In this document: piece after piece, positions 1 through 8,195 of the stretch
Layout of the letters: the number at the start of each line of letters is the position of its first letter
Position numbering within the stretch: position 1 is the first letter of the stretch
NCBI GenBank assembly: GCA_022511285.1
Contig: JAFLRW010000013.1
Coordinates: 1 to 18,481, forward strand
Origin: Duncaniella sp.
GTDB lineage: Bacteria > Bacteroidota > Bacteroidia > Bacteroidales > Muribaculaceae
Length of the DNA: 18,481 bases
Reading direction: 5' to 3'
The notes under the pieces: model-generated
Database searches by the model: none
What the model was told of the DNA's origin: nothing
What the model saw: the letters and a program-made list of their open reading frames with translations, nothing else
Position numbers and translations under genes: made by a program

Positions 1-952
1 GTTGCAGCCTCATCCGTGGGATGCGCTTGACGCAGACCTGAAAGTAGGCGACAAAGTAACCGGCAAGGTTGTTGTTATGGCTGACTACGGCGCATTTGTC
101 GAAGTTGCCCATGGCGTTGAGGGTCTTATCCACGTCAGCGAAATGTCGTGGAGCCAGCACCTCCGCTCTGCTCAGGAGTTCCTCAAGGTGGGCGACGAGG
201 TAGAAGCCGTAATCCTCACCCTCGACCGCGAAGACCGCAAGATGAGCCTCGGCCTCAAGCAGCTCCGCAAGGATCCCTGGGAGGATATCGAAGTGCGCTA
301 CCCCGTGGGAAGCAAGCACAACGCTCGTGTCCGCAACTTCACCAACTTTGGCGTCTTCGTTGAAATCGAAGAGGGTGTCGACGGTCTTATCCACATCTCT
401 GACCTCTCTTGGACCAAGAAGGTTAAACACCCCAGCGAGTTTACTCAGATTGGCGCCGACATCGAAGTGCAGGTGCTCGACATCGACAAGGAAGGTCGTC
501 GTCTCTCTCTCGGCCACAAGCAGCTCGAGGAGAATCCCTGGGATGTATTCGAGACCATCTTCACCGTTGGTTCCGTTCACGAAGGTACTATCATCGAGCT
601 CGTCGAGAAGGGTGCTGTCATCGCTCTCCCCTACGGCGTTGAAGGTTTTGCCACTCCCAAACACCTCGTTAAGGCCGACGGTTCTAAGGCTAAGCTCGAC
701 GAGAAACTTGATTTCAAGGTGATTGAGTTCAACAAGGACTCTAAGCGCATCATCCTCTCTCACTCTCGCATCTTCGAGGATGAGCAGAAGACCGACCGTG
801 CCGAACAGCCCCGCAAGGAGCGTCGCGAACGTCGCGCCGGCAACCGCCGTCCCGCAGAGGAAACTGCCGCTATCAACACCACGCTCGAAAAGACCACTCT
901 CGGCGACCTTGAAGCACTCGCTTCTCTCAAAGAGAAACTTGCAGGCAAGTAA
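1..952 (+). CDS. rpsA: 30S ribosomal protein S1, 3' part (5' end outside window)
   Basis: C-terminal part of ribosomal protein S1, the RNA-binding protein of the small subunit that helps mRNA bind and unfold. Three consecutive S1 (OB-fold) repeats are visible at about residues 15-86, 101-172 and 187-256 of the visible part. The first two share the pattern GxxVxGKV, YGAFVEV or FGVFVEI, GVEGLIHVSE or GVDGLIHISD, and a closing RxSLG. The third is more divergent. Full-length Bacteroidota S1 usually has about six repeats, so roughly the first half lies to the left of the window; the open frame runs off the edge, and the TTG at position 2 is internal. After the last repeat comes an Arg/Lys/Glu-rich linker (about 265-285) and a short C-terminal helix-like segment, LGDLEALASLKEKL. 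The stop is TAA at 950-952, followed by a GC-rich hairpin. Confidence 0.96.
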   Translation, partial: LQPHPWDALDADLKVGDKVTGKVVVMADYGAFVEVAHGVEGLIHVSEMSWSQHLRSAQEFLKVGDEVEAVILTLDREDRKMSLGLKQLRKDPWEDIEVRYPVGSKHNARVRNFTNFGVFVEIEEGVDGLIHISDLSWTKKVKHPSEFTQIGADIEVQVLDIDKEGRRLSLGHKQLEENPWDVFETIFTVGSVHEGTIIELVEKGAVIALPYGVEGFATPKHLVKADGSKAKLDEKLDFKVIEFNKDSKRIILSHSRIFEDEQKTDRAEQPRKERRERRAGNRRPAEETAAINTTLEKTTLGDLEALASLKEKLAGK

Positions 953-977
953 TTAATCCGACCTGTAAAACATAATC

Positions 978-1020
978 CCACCTCCCGCCGCGCCGTAATG
1001 GCCGGCGGGAGGTGGTCGTT
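978..1020 (+). terminator. Probable terminator of rpsA
   Basis: A perfect 13-bp GC-rich stem pairs 978-990 with 1003-1015. The intervening 12 nt can add three more pairs. It starts 25 nt after the rpsA stop and is followed by only a short, interrupted T-rich stretch (TCGTTTA), so it is a strong hairpin with a weak U tract. Confidence 0.7.
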
Positions 1021-1069
1021 TAATCCGTCTCATCCACCAATCCGAAGGCCCTCGAAATTACTTGGCCTA

Positions 1070-1100
1070 TTGATATATCCGGAAATTTTTTGTATCTTTG
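1070..1100 (+). promoter_or_regulatory. Bacteroidota-type promoter of glmS
   Basis: The -33 element TTG at 1070-1072 and the -7 element TATCTTTG at 1093-1100 are separated by exactly 20 nt. This matches the TTG-N19-21-TAnnTTTG form used by the main sigma factor of Bacteroidota. Transcription would begin near 1104-1107, giving glmS a leader of about 140 nt. Confidence 0.8.
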
Positions 1101-1104
1101 CATC

Positions 1105-1245
1105 CCGAATATAATTCACGCCTGTCTTTATAACACCCCCCTCCCGCAGACTCTGATATGTGGGCGGTGCAAAATCACACATAAAGATATGCTTGATATA
1201 TTTCTACCACCCTCTCTCAAACAACACTAAAATTCAACAATCCAT
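1105..1245 (+). promoter_or_regulatory. Long glmS leader with two short upstream ORFs
   Basis: About 140 nt separate the inferred transcription start from the glmS ATG. Two short ORFs lie in it: ATG 1158 to TAA 1184 (peptide MWAVQNHT) and ATG 1189 to TAA 1230 (peptide MLDIFLPPSLKQH). The second is in the glmS frame and stops 15 nt before its ATG. A weak 6-bp inverted repeat (1157-1162 with 1178-1183) spans the first ORF. Nothing here resembles the glmS ribozyme by eye. Whether either peptide is translated, or the leader is regulatory, cannot be told from the sequence alone. Confidence 0.3.
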
Positions 1246-3093
1246 ATGTGTGGAATAGTAGGATATCTCGGCTCACAAGGAGCATACAGCATACTGATAC
1301 AAGGTCTTAAACGACTTGAATATCGCGGATACGACAGCGCTGGAGTTGCCCTCATCGACGGCACCGGAAGCCTTAACATCCATAAGGCTAAAGGAAAGGT
1401 GGCCAACCTTGAGCAGACTGCCGCTGCCGGCAATACCGATGGCCTGATTGGCATTGCTCACACTCGTTGGGCCACCCACGGAGAGCCCAACGACATCAAC
1501 GCACACCCCCACGTGAGCCAAAGCGGCAATATTGCTTTAGTGCACAACGGAACTATTGAAAACTACGCCGTTCTGAAACAACTGCTCTGCGAACAAGGCT
1601 ACACATTCAAGTCTGAGACCGACACCGAAGTGCTCGTGCAATTCATTGACTACATACACGCATCTTCTGATTGTACGCTTGTCGATGCCGTCCGCGAGAC
1701 CCTGCTCCAGGTTGAAGGGGCTTACGCTATTGCCGTTATCGAGAAAAACAACCCCGACCGCCTCATCGTTGCCCGAAAGAGCTCCCCTCTCGTCATCGGT
1801 GTCGGCGATGGCGAGACATTCATTGCCTCAGACGCCACCCCCATTGTAGGATATGCCGACAAGGTTATATATCTTAAAGACAACGAGCTGGCCGTAATCG
1901 AACGCGACAAGGCTATAAGCATCGTCTCAATTGACTCAAATACACCGACCAAAATTGATGTACAGAAACTCAAGCTCTCATTAGCACAGCTTGAAAAAGG
2001 CGGTTATGACACCTTTATGCTCAAAGAAATCTTTGAGCAGCCAAAGACCCTGCGCGACTGTCTGCGCGGTCGCATCACAGACAATGGCTCAAGAGTGGTC
2101 CTCTCTGGCGTAGAACTCAACAAAGAGACCTTCCTCAATGCCGAGCGTATCACACTCGTGGCGTGCGGCACATCCTGGCACGCTGCCCTCATCGGCAAAC
2201 GCCTCATTCAGGACTTCTGCCGGATACCGGTCGAAGTTGAATACGCTTCAGAGTTCCGCTACTCCAATCCGGTGCTTGGACCTAAAGACATCGTTATCTC
2301 CATCTCTCAGTCAGGCGAAACAGCCGACACCCTTGCCGCTATTCAAATTGCGCGAGAGAAAGGAGCTTTCGTCTATGGTGTTTGCAACGTTGTGGGAGCA
2401 TCTATCCCTCGCAACACCGATTCAGGCACCTACATCCACGTTGGTCCGGAGATTGGTGTGGCCTCCACTAAAGCCTTCACAGGACAAGTCACTGTGCTCA
2501 CCCTCCTCGCCCTCGCCATTGGACAACTCCGCGGCACAGCCGACAGCGACACTGTCAAGTCTGTCTGCAAGTCGCTAATGCAACTCCCGGAGATTCTCGA
2601 AGAAACTCTCAAATGCGACCCCGAGGTGCAGAAACTCTCCCGCATCTTCACCTATGCCCACAATTTCCTGTACCTCGGACGCGGCTACAACTATCCCACA
2701 GCTCTCGAAGGCGCTCTTAAACTCAAAGAAATATCCTACATCCACGCCGAGGGCTACCCCGCAGCCGAAATGAAGCATGGGCCCATCGCTCTCATTGACC
2801 ACGAAATGCCAAGCGTAATCATTGCTCCGAGCGACTCGCTCTACGATAAGATTATCTCCAACGTTCAGCAGGTCAAGAGTCGTGGTGGAGCTGTGGTGGC
2901 GATTGTGAGCCGTGGCAATACCGCTATGAACGACATTGCCGACTTCTGCATCGAGATTCCCGAAGTCCCGGAATGTCTCACCCCCATAGTGGCCTCTATT
3001 CCGCTACAGCTCCTCGCCTACTATATAGCCGTCGGCAAAGGCAAGAACGTTGACCAACCGCGCAACCTCGCTAAATCTGTCACTGTAGAATAA
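1246..3093 (+). CDS. glmS: Glutamine--fructose-6-phosphate aminotransferase (isomerizing)
   Basis: Cytosolic enzyme that converts fructose-6-phosphate and glutamine to glucosamine-6-phosphate and glutamate, the first committed step toward UDP-GlcNAc for peptidoglycan and surface glycans. The 615 residues match the family length. The N-terminal class II glutamine amidotransferase domain begins MCGIVGYLG, with Cys2 as nucleophile after Met removal. It contains RLEYRGYDSAG (23-33), HTRWATHG (72-79), HNGTIENY (100-107) and ETDTEVL (124-130). Two SIS isomerase domains follow, with ACGTSWHAA (306-314), SQSGETADTLAA (354-365), ALEGALKLKEISYIHAEGY (486-504) and the C-terminal DQPRNLAKSVTVE. The ATG at 1246 is fixed by the essential Met-Cys start. 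There is no Shine-Dalgarno sequence. The gene is single, with its own promoter and terminator. Confidence 0.98.
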   Translation: MCGIVGYLGSQGAYSILIQGLKRLEYRGYDSAGVALIDGTGSLNIHKAKGKVANLEQTAAAGNTDGLIGIAHTRWATHGEPNDINAHPHVSQSGNIALVHNGTIENYAVLKQLLCEQGYTFKSETDTEVLVQFIDYIHASSDCTLVDAVRETLLQVEGAYAIAVIEKNNPDRLIVARKSSPLVIGVGDGETFIASDATPIVGYADKVIYLKDNELAVIERDKAISIVSIDSNTPTKIDVQKLKLSLAQLEKGGYDTFMLKEIFEQPKTLRDCLRGRITDNGSRVVLSGVELNKETFLNAERITLVACGTSWHAALIGKRLIQDFCRIPVEVEYASEFRYSNPVLGPKDIVISISQSGETADTLAAIQIAREKGAFVYGVCNVVGASIPRNTDSGTYIHVGPEIGVASTKAFTGQVTVLTLLALAIGQLRGTADSDTVKSVCKSLMQLPEILEETLKCDPEVQKLSRIFTYAHNFLYLGRGYNYPTALEGALKLKEISYIHAEGYPAAEMKHGPIALIDHEMPSVIIAPSDSLYDKIISNVQQVKSRGGAVVAIVSRGNTAMNDIADFCIEIPEVPECLTPIVASIPLQLLAYYIAVGKGKNVDQPRNLAKSVTVE

Positions 3094-3122
3094 TCCCCCA
3101 TTATAGATTATCGCAACTCCTC

Positions 3123-3167
3123 AAAAGGATTGGCGGGCTGTCATCTCGACAACCCGCCAATCCTTTT
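3123..3167. terminator. Strong bidirectional terminator between glmS and the exopolysaccharide operon
   Basis: A perfect 15-bp stem pairs 3123-3137 (AAAAGGATTGGCGGG) with 3153-3167, with four further pairs inside (TGTC/GACA). The flanking AAAA and TTTT provide a U tract in both directions. It lies 29 nt after the glmS stop and about 110 nt beyond the end of the convergent minus-strand operon, so it can serve both. The rest of 3094-3275 holds no recognisable gene. Confidence 0.88.
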
Positions 3168-3275
3168 AACCTTAAATCTAATACCATGAAAACACAGTGC
3201 AAATTACAATAACTACACACATATAACTCATTGCCCCGCCAAATTGTTCACACCCGACGGACTTTTTTATTCGTT

Positions 3276-4235
3276 TTAGTCCTTGGCCATAACATACGGA
3301 GAGATAAGCCGACGAGCTTCTCTCAATCCTTGGCGCCAACCACGCAGAGCCGACATTAACGGTGCGGGTGATAACGTTGCAATGCTCACGGCAGTCATCA
3401 CCGCTCCCATCCACAGCAACTTGCCTGTGCCGTGGATAAGGGCTCGGATAGATGGTGTTCCCGAGGGACGATAATTCATACGCCACCAAGCCATAGTGAT
3501 AAGCTTGGCTCGAATAAAGTGGCGGCGAGGGTCGTTGCGATATTTATTTGACGACGTGCGGGTGTCCAGGTTTGTCACATCAGCTCCGAAATCCACCCCC
3601 ACTCTCATTCCATTGACCACCGCTTTGTATGAGATCAGAGCATCATCAGCATACGAAAAGCCTTCACACTCCAACCATAACTCATCCTTCAAATGCAATG
3701 CCCGGTATGACTCCACCCGCCACAACATCAGCGGGCCAGCACACGTATCAGAGGGGAGGACGAGCGGTTCAGGCGACAACGGATATGAAAACGAACCCGA
3801 CGGACGCATTACAAACCCTTTACGAGGATTGAAGTGTGGCAAGGTAAGATTAACCGCTGCTGCCTTTATTTTTCCTAACAATGAAAGCGAGCTACTGCAA
3901 CACACGTCAGCTCCCATCAGGTCATATCCCCCCTGCTCCATCCCTTCAAGCAATCGGCCTGAGACATCTGCACCGAGAACCAAATCATCATCAAGCATTA
4001 AGATGCAGTCGGTGTCAACATCCTCATAGTCCAACAGGCGCTGGCTCATCATCCCCTTAGGCACGGAGATATAGCGCTCGTCGGCCACACGCCACTGTGG
4101 AGGAGCATAGCCCTCGGCTATATAGATTCTCACACTCCGCGGAGCAACAGTCTGACTGAAGACACCTTCAATCACCCTCAGCAACGTCTCGGGCGCAAGA
4201 GCAAGTGTGCGTATGGCAACTGTATAGCTTAACAT
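3276..4235 (-). CDS. Glycosyltransferase family 2 protein
   Basis: Predicted GT-A fold glycosyltransferase, last gene of the exopolysaccharide operon. From the preferred start it has 319 residues beginning MLSYTVAIRTLA, a typical GT2 opening beta strand. An acidic metal/nucleotide-sugar motif MLDDDLVLG lies at about 80-88 (Asp82-84). Further on is a YADDALISYKAV segment in the position where GT2 enzymes carry acceptor-side acidic residues. A hydrophobic stretch near the C-terminus (LLWMGAVMTAVSIATL) suggests membrane association. I chose the ATG at 4235 because it overlaps the upstream gene by only 7 bp (ATGTTAA). The longer frame from 4274 would add 13 residues unrelated to the GT fold and a 46-bp overlap. 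Donor and acceptor sugars cannot be assigned. Confidence 0.85.
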   Translation of the reverse strand: MLSYTVAIRTLALAPETLLRVIEGVFSQTVAPRSVRIYIAEGYAPPQWRVADERYISVPKGMMSQRLLDYEDVDTDCILMLDDDLVLGADVSGRLLEGMEQGGYDLMGADVCCSSSLSLLGKIKAAAVNLTLPHFNPRKGFVMRPSGSFSYPLSPEPLVLPSDTCAGPLMLWRVESYRALHLKDELWLECEGFSYADDALISYKAVVNGMRVGVDFGADVTNLDTRTSSNKYRNDPRRHFIRAKLITMAWWRMNYRPSGTPSIRALIHGTGKLLWMGAVMTAVSIATLSPAPLMSALRGWRQGLREARRLISPYVMAKD

Positions 4236-5128
4236 TTTGATGCGCGGTAACGGATATAGTAACTCAGGAGCCATCCGGCCGGCGCGGCAAGCAGTGTGAG
4301 AGCCTTGCAGGGAGACTCACGCAGCCAATCGCCATCCGAAGCAATGTGACTGCAGGCCACATAATGCACGGCACAGCGCAGGGAGTTGCGCAATGTCCCT
4401 CGATTGAGCGACAGCTCCAACCTGCGCAGCTTGGCAAACGAGCGTGGCGAGTCGACATACTGACGGAATATTCCGGCGCTCATAGAATCGCCCCCGGTCT
4501 GATAATCCACTATACACAATGGTTCATTTATTACAATCATAGGCATAGTATCCGTGACCTGCAACAGCATGTAGACCGGGTTAAAATGCTTCTCCCCCTC
4601 GTATCCTATCTGGGGAGCCACCTGTCGCATCAGTTTGGTCACTGTGACAGGTTTAGTATCACCGATATGCAACTTTCGGATACGCAGGTCAGGGAAATAC
4701 ACCTCGTTCATCCCATTGGGGAATAGTCCGCCTATCGGCTGCATATCCGAGATGCGCAAATCAAGCCCAATCAGGCCTGCATAACGTTCTGACCCTCGCT
4801 CACGCCAAGTGTTGATAATGGTCTCCACTGCACGCTCCGGCATAAAATCGTCGGAGTCGATGCAGACACAGAGTTCGGAGTCAATATTGGCATAGGCAGT
4901 GTTGTAAGCGGTGTGCAGGCCTCCATTATCCTTATAAATGTATCTTATAGGAATTCTGTTTTCGGCCATCAACTCGCGCACCAACTCCTGCGTGAAATCT
5001 GTGGAGCCGTCATCGACCACAAGCCATTCAAAATCATCCGATGTCTGCGTGACAAGGCTTTCATAAACTCTTCGCAGCAGATGGGCCCGGTTGTAGGTTG
5101 GGGTAAAAACAGTGAGGGTCTTTGACAT
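4229..5128 (-). CDS. Glycosyltransferase family 2 protein
   Basis: 299-residue GT-A glycosyltransferase, predicted to add one sugar to the lipid-linked repeat unit at the cytoplasmic face of the inner membrane. The classical GT2 motifs are clear: TVFTPTYNRAHLL near the N-terminus, VVDDGSTD (37-44) for nucleotide binding, KDNGGLHTAYN (66-76), and the DXD-type DSDD (91-94) binding metal and diphosphate. It starts 3 bp after the stop of the EpsG-like gene and overlaps the next GT2 gene by 7 bp, so translational coupling is likely. The C-terminus (LLAAPAGWLLSYYIRYR) is hydrophobic then basic, consistent with peripheral membrane attachment. The sugar specificity is not predictable. Confidence 0.92.
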   Translation of the reverse strand: MSKTLTVFTPTYNRAHLLRRVYESLVTQTSDDFEWLVVDDGSTDFTQELVRELMAENRIPIRYIYKDNGGLHTAYNTAYANIDSELCVCIDSDDFMPERAVETIINTWRERGSERYAGLIGLDLRISDMQPIGGLFPNGMNEVYFPDLRIRKLHIGDTKPVTVTKLMRQVAPQIGYEGEKHFNPVYMLLQVTDTMPMIVINEPLCIVDYQTGGDSMSAGIFRQYVDSPRSFAKLRRLELSLNRGTLRNSLRCAVHYVACSHIASDGDWLRESPCKALTLLAAPAGWLLSYYIRYRASKC

Positions 5129-5131
5129 AAA

Positions 5132-6253
5132 TTACCAATAGAACGTATACATAAACAATGAAATGCCCCAATATCCAAACAGAATCTTTGAGGCCATCTC
5201 ATTTTGATTAGGCTCCCACGCTTTCATATTACAAAGAGGATAGGCAAAAAGCACCGGCATAAGGAACCAAGAGAGGTAAGCAAAGCGATTGGAGTATTCA
5301 ATACGATTAATCATCACCCAAACGGCATTGGAAAGCATATATGTGGTGGCAATAAGATTATACCACCCGTCACGTTTCTTCTTGCGTAGATTAACATGCC
5401 AATAGTAGTAGACCCCGATAGCACTGTATAGAAGGAAGTCCCATCGGTAGCCTGTGTTGGTATAAACGTTATCGTTATAACCCTCCGCATAAGATGCCAT
5501 ACGGTCATCGACACCAAGGCCGGCCAGGAAACCGGTGAAAAATCCTCCCAATACGAACGAAAGAGGGATTGACGCAAGCCAAATATAAAACGCATATTTT
5601 GGATTCCGCACCACGGTCATTCCGGCAATTGAAGCCGCGATAGGGAGCATCACGGAGCGGTGGACACCCATAGCCAATAGGGCAATCACTCCGGCTATGA
5701 CCCTCTTGTCTTCCATGAAAAAAGCCATACCCAGAAGCAGGAGATGGCAGGCAAGGCCATTGCGAATACCGTTGACACCGAAAGAGAAGAAAAACAGTGA
5801 TGAAATCAGAAATAGAAGGCCGATCATTGGTGATGTAGGGACAAACTTTTTAATTGCCCACATAGCGGTCAGCATATATCCGGCGGCAACCACCGTGAAA
5901 TATCCCGTGGCATCCAAGCCGGAGTTCATACAGATTATAGTCAATGCACTCCAGACCCACTCTGCGCCGAAATTGACAATAATTTCGCCGGCGCCGTTAG
6001 CCAGACCGGATTGGTAGCCCATATAATAGTTTATGGTGTCGCCATATCCGCTATATGGGCGAGTGCCAATCCACCAGGTAAAAAAGATGGAGATAAGCAA
6101 TGGAAAGAAGAATGCTCCCTTCTCCTCGACAGAGCGTGTCAATCTTCCCCTTGCCGACATCGACAGGAGCACGGATTCAATGACAATAAAGAATCCTGCC
6201 ACATATAGAATCCCTAAAGGAGTGATTTTGGGTATCAGTGATTCTTCTTCCAT
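5132..6253 (-). CDS. EpsG family membrane protein, probable polysaccharide polymerase (Wzy-like)
   Basis: 373-residue polytopic membrane protein resembling the EpsG family, the likely polymerase joining repeat units outside the inner membrane. Numerous hydrophobic segments are spread across the protein; the first are ILYVAGFFIVIESVLL and FFFPLLISIFFTWWIG. Landmarks fitting EpsG are the GTRPYSGYGDTINYY loop after the second segment, the FGVNGIRNGLACHLLLLGM helix with conserved Arg, a loop HRSVMLPI, and RIEYSNRFAYLSWF near the C-terminus. It starts inside the end of the upstream glycosyltransferase gene (19-bp overlap) and stops 3 bp before the next GT2 gene. Wzy/EpsG proteins diverge strongly, so family membership rests on topology, these loops and context. 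A role as polymerase is inferred. Confidence 0.85.
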   Translation of the reverse strand: MEEESLIPKITPLGILYVAGFFIVIESVLLSMSARGRLTRSVEEKGAFFFPLLISIFFTWWIGTRPYSGYGDTINYYMGYQSGLANGAGEIIVNFGAEWVWSALTIICMNSGLDATGYFTVVAAGYMLTAMWAIKKFVPTSPMIGLLFLISSLFFFSFGVNGIRNGLACHLLLLGMAFFMEDKRVIAGVIALLAMGVHRSVMLPIAASIAGMTVVRNPKYAFYIWLASIPLSFVLGGFFTGFLAGLGVDDRMASYAEGYNDNVYTNTGYRWDFLLYSAIGVYYYWHVNLRKKKRDGWYNLIATTYMLSNAVWVMINRIEYSNRFAYLSWFLMPVLFAYPLCNMKAWEPNQNEMASKILFGYWGISLFMYTFYW

Positions 6254-6981
6254 ATAGCTGAGAATTTTCGGATGCGCGAGAAAATATCAGTTCCAAACCA
6301 GCGATGTAGCGCACGCATCACCCGTGTTCGGATTGGGCCATAATCATCGCACCAGCTCTTATCGTAATGGTGGATGCTGTGAGTGTTAGGCGTCAGGGTG
6401 ATGCGACCCGTAGCATCGTCTAATGGATTAAAGTATTCCGAGGGATATACAGTGATGCCCGCTACACACTGAGAGTCATTTTCAAGGATTAAGCCGTGTG
6501 ACAGGAGCAGGTCTGTGACGTGTTTCACCACCGTGCCCGGAAGGATGTTACCATTCGGGTCAAGGTATGGCGTGCGGGCATAGTAATCGAGCACCTCCCT
6601 AAAGAACGAGAGGCTCGGTTCAGCCCCCATACCCAGTCCGGGATTAACGGCCACACCGAGAGGACTTTTCTCCCATCCCATAAAAGCGCCGGCTGCCACA
6701 ACATCATCAAACGGCGCTATCGCCTCAACATCAGTATCGAAATAGATGCCGCCATAGCGATAGAGCACATCAAAGCGAGCGTAATCACTCACAAACGCCC
6801 ATTTCCCCTTTTCAGCGGCTTGCCGAGTATATAAAACGGCATTTATATCATAGTTACTCTCGTCCCAGCGACGTATTTCGCAATCGGGCAAAAAACGTTG
6901 CCACGACCTGATGCAACGCTGCGCACTTTCGGGAAGAGGCCGGCCACCAAACCAACAATAATGTATCACTTTCGGAATCAT
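6235..6981 (-). CDS. Glycosyltransferase with DXD sugar-binding motif (GT32/OCH1-like, capsular type)
   Basis: 248-residue glycosyltransferase of the Gly_transf_sug type. It opens MIPKVIHYCWFGGRPLP, the standard N-terminus of bacterial GT32-like capsular transferases, followed by CIRSWQRFLPDCEIRRWDE (23-41). The diagnostic block WAFVSDYARFDVLYRYGGIY spans 61-80 and is followed directly by FDTDVE, whose DTD (82-84) is the DXD metal/nucleotide-sugar motif. It lies 8 bp after the GT4 gene and overlaps the EpsG-like gene by 19 bp. It would transfer a hexose-type sugar from a nucleotide donor; which one is unknown. Confidence 0.92.
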   Translation of the reverse strand: MIPKVIHYCWFGGRPLPESAQRCIRSWQRFLPDCEIRRWDESNYDINAVLYTRQAAEKGKWAFVSDYARFDVLYRYGGIYFDTDVEAIAPFDDVVAAGAFMGWEKSPLGVAVNPGLGMGAEPSLSFFREVLDYYARTPYLDPNGNILPGTVVKHVTDLLLSHGLILENDSQCVAGITVYPSEYFNPLDDATGRITLTPNTHSIHHYDKSWCDDYGPIRTRVMRALHRWFGTDIFSRIRKFSAIWKKNH

Positions 6982-6989
6982 AGCGCCTC

Positions 6990-8195
6990 TTAATCGGGAA
7001 TTAGTGAGTAAACTTTTTCAACTTCAAAGCGATTAGAATAATCCCGCTTGGCGCACTCGGCTGCAAGATTGTGACGCAGGGATTGGTCATTAATCACCCG
7101 AGCGATGCCTTTGGCCAACTCTTCAGAGTCGAGCGGGAATATGAGACCGTCGATGCCATCAATGAGCTGTGAACGTGCGGTAGAATAGTTTGAAATAACC
7201 ACCGGACGATTTAAAGCCTGCGCCTCGCGCACGCAAACGGACTTTCCTTCATATCGCGAAGGTTGGACATACAGGTCGCAGGCAGCCATAAATGGATATG
7301 GATTGGCTTGCTTTCCGTGGAGAATCACATGGTTTTCCATCCCCATTTCAGCAATCTTCGACCGGACTAAAGCCTCGCCGTCACCATAGCCAATAATATG
7401 CCAGCGCAAATCATCACGTCCGGTCAGTTCAATCATACGACGCATAATGCCCGGAATGCTTTCAAAATTTTTAGGCTCGGCATATCGTCCCACGGATAGA
7501 ATATCGAAATGGTCGGGAGACATCCCTGTGTCGACAGATTCAAGAGCCCGACGCCTGATTGCCTGGACAGGCATAATGTTCTCAATCTCCGAGATTCGAT
7601 TTCTGAGTTCGGGATATTGACTGCAGAAACTCTCCGTGACAGCCGGGGAAATGGATATAATGCGGTCAAAGCCAGCCCACATAGGAAGCTCAACGGAGCG
7701 GTCAGTCGGGATATAGGAATAATCCGTGTGTATCCAGGCAACCTTTCTACGAGCTTTAACTTTCTTGAGCACCTGATGATGAGGAGTGAGCCAGGAGATG
7801 GCGAGATCATAAACGCCGTTTCCGATAGCCGGGAGAAATGGAGTGACACAACGCCCTATATGGGCTTGCATGGCATCGGTGTGCACCTTGGGAGCCGTTC
7901 GAGCATATCGGGCAAATGTGCGTTTGGCAAGCCATCTACCGGCAACAACCCCAAAACAACCATGACGCAGAGCCTGAATTGCGGGGATTTCAATAGCCGA
8001 ATAGCTTTTTATTTCCGGCAGAAGGTTGACTCGCTCAGGGATGTGGCGCATCAATTCGCCGCGATGAGCATATATAAAAAGATCCACTTCAGCGCGGTCA
8101 TAGTCCCAGGCATCAAGCAGCCCGATTAGAGCAGACTCTGCACCTCCAATTTCGAGATAGTGCATAGCAATGAAAACTCTCTTTGGGCGACTCAT
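6990..8195 (-). CDS. Glycosyltransferase family 4 protein
   Basis: 401-residue retaining GT-B glycosyltransferase. The N-terminal Rossmann domain starts RVFIAMHYLEIGGAESALIG with the GGAE loop (17-20). The C-terminal donor domain has SVGRYAEPKNF (234-244), WHIIGYGDGE (265-274) and the EX7E signature in YEGKSVCVREAQALNRPVV, with Glu316 and Glu324. The ATG overlaps the stop of the pyruvyl transferase gene in an ATGA tetramer (8192-8195), so the two are probably translationally coupled. Donor and acceptor are unknown; GT4 enzymes in such loci commonly use UDP-, GDP- or dTDP-sugars. Confidence 0.94.
   Translation of the reverse strand: MSRPKRVFIAMHYLEIGGAESALIGLLDAWDYDRAEVDLFIYAHRGELMRHIPERVNLLPEIKSYSAIEIPAIQALRHGCFGVVAGRWLAKRTFARYARTAPKVHTDAMQAHIGRCVTPFLPAIGNGVYDLAISWLTPHHQVLKKVKARRKVAWIHTDYSYIPTDRSVELPMWAGFDRIISISPAVTESFCSQYPELRNRISEIENIMPVQAIRRRALESVDTGMSPDHFDILSVGRYAEPKNFESIPGIMRRMIELTGRDDLRWHIIGYGDGEALVRSKIAEMGMENHVILHGKQANPYPFMAACDLYVQPSRYEGKSVCVREAQALNRPVVISNYSTARSQLIDGIDGLIFPLDSEELAKGIARVINDQSLRHNLAAECAKRDYSNRFEVEKVYSLIPD

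Noticed and set aside
1105..1245. glmS ribozyme/riboswitch in the leader
   Set aside because: The known glmS ribozyme belongs mainly to Firmicutes and has a compact pseudoknotted core; I see no such core here by eye.
3168..3275. Possible small gene or second hairpin between the glmS terminator and the exopolysaccharide operon
   Set aside because: The only plus-strand ATG there opens a few codons, and the GGACT/AGTCC inverted repeat is only 5 bp.
4236..4274. Longer N-terminus of the terminal GT2 protein
   Set aside because: The extra 13 residues precede the GT fold and would overlap the upstream gene by 46 bp; the ATG at 4235 fits the fold and gives a 7-bp coupling overlap.
7509..8129. Plus-strand open frame of 206 codons opposite the GT4 gene
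   Set aside because: It is a shadow of the glycosyltransferase, with no domain, and no promoter was recognised for it.
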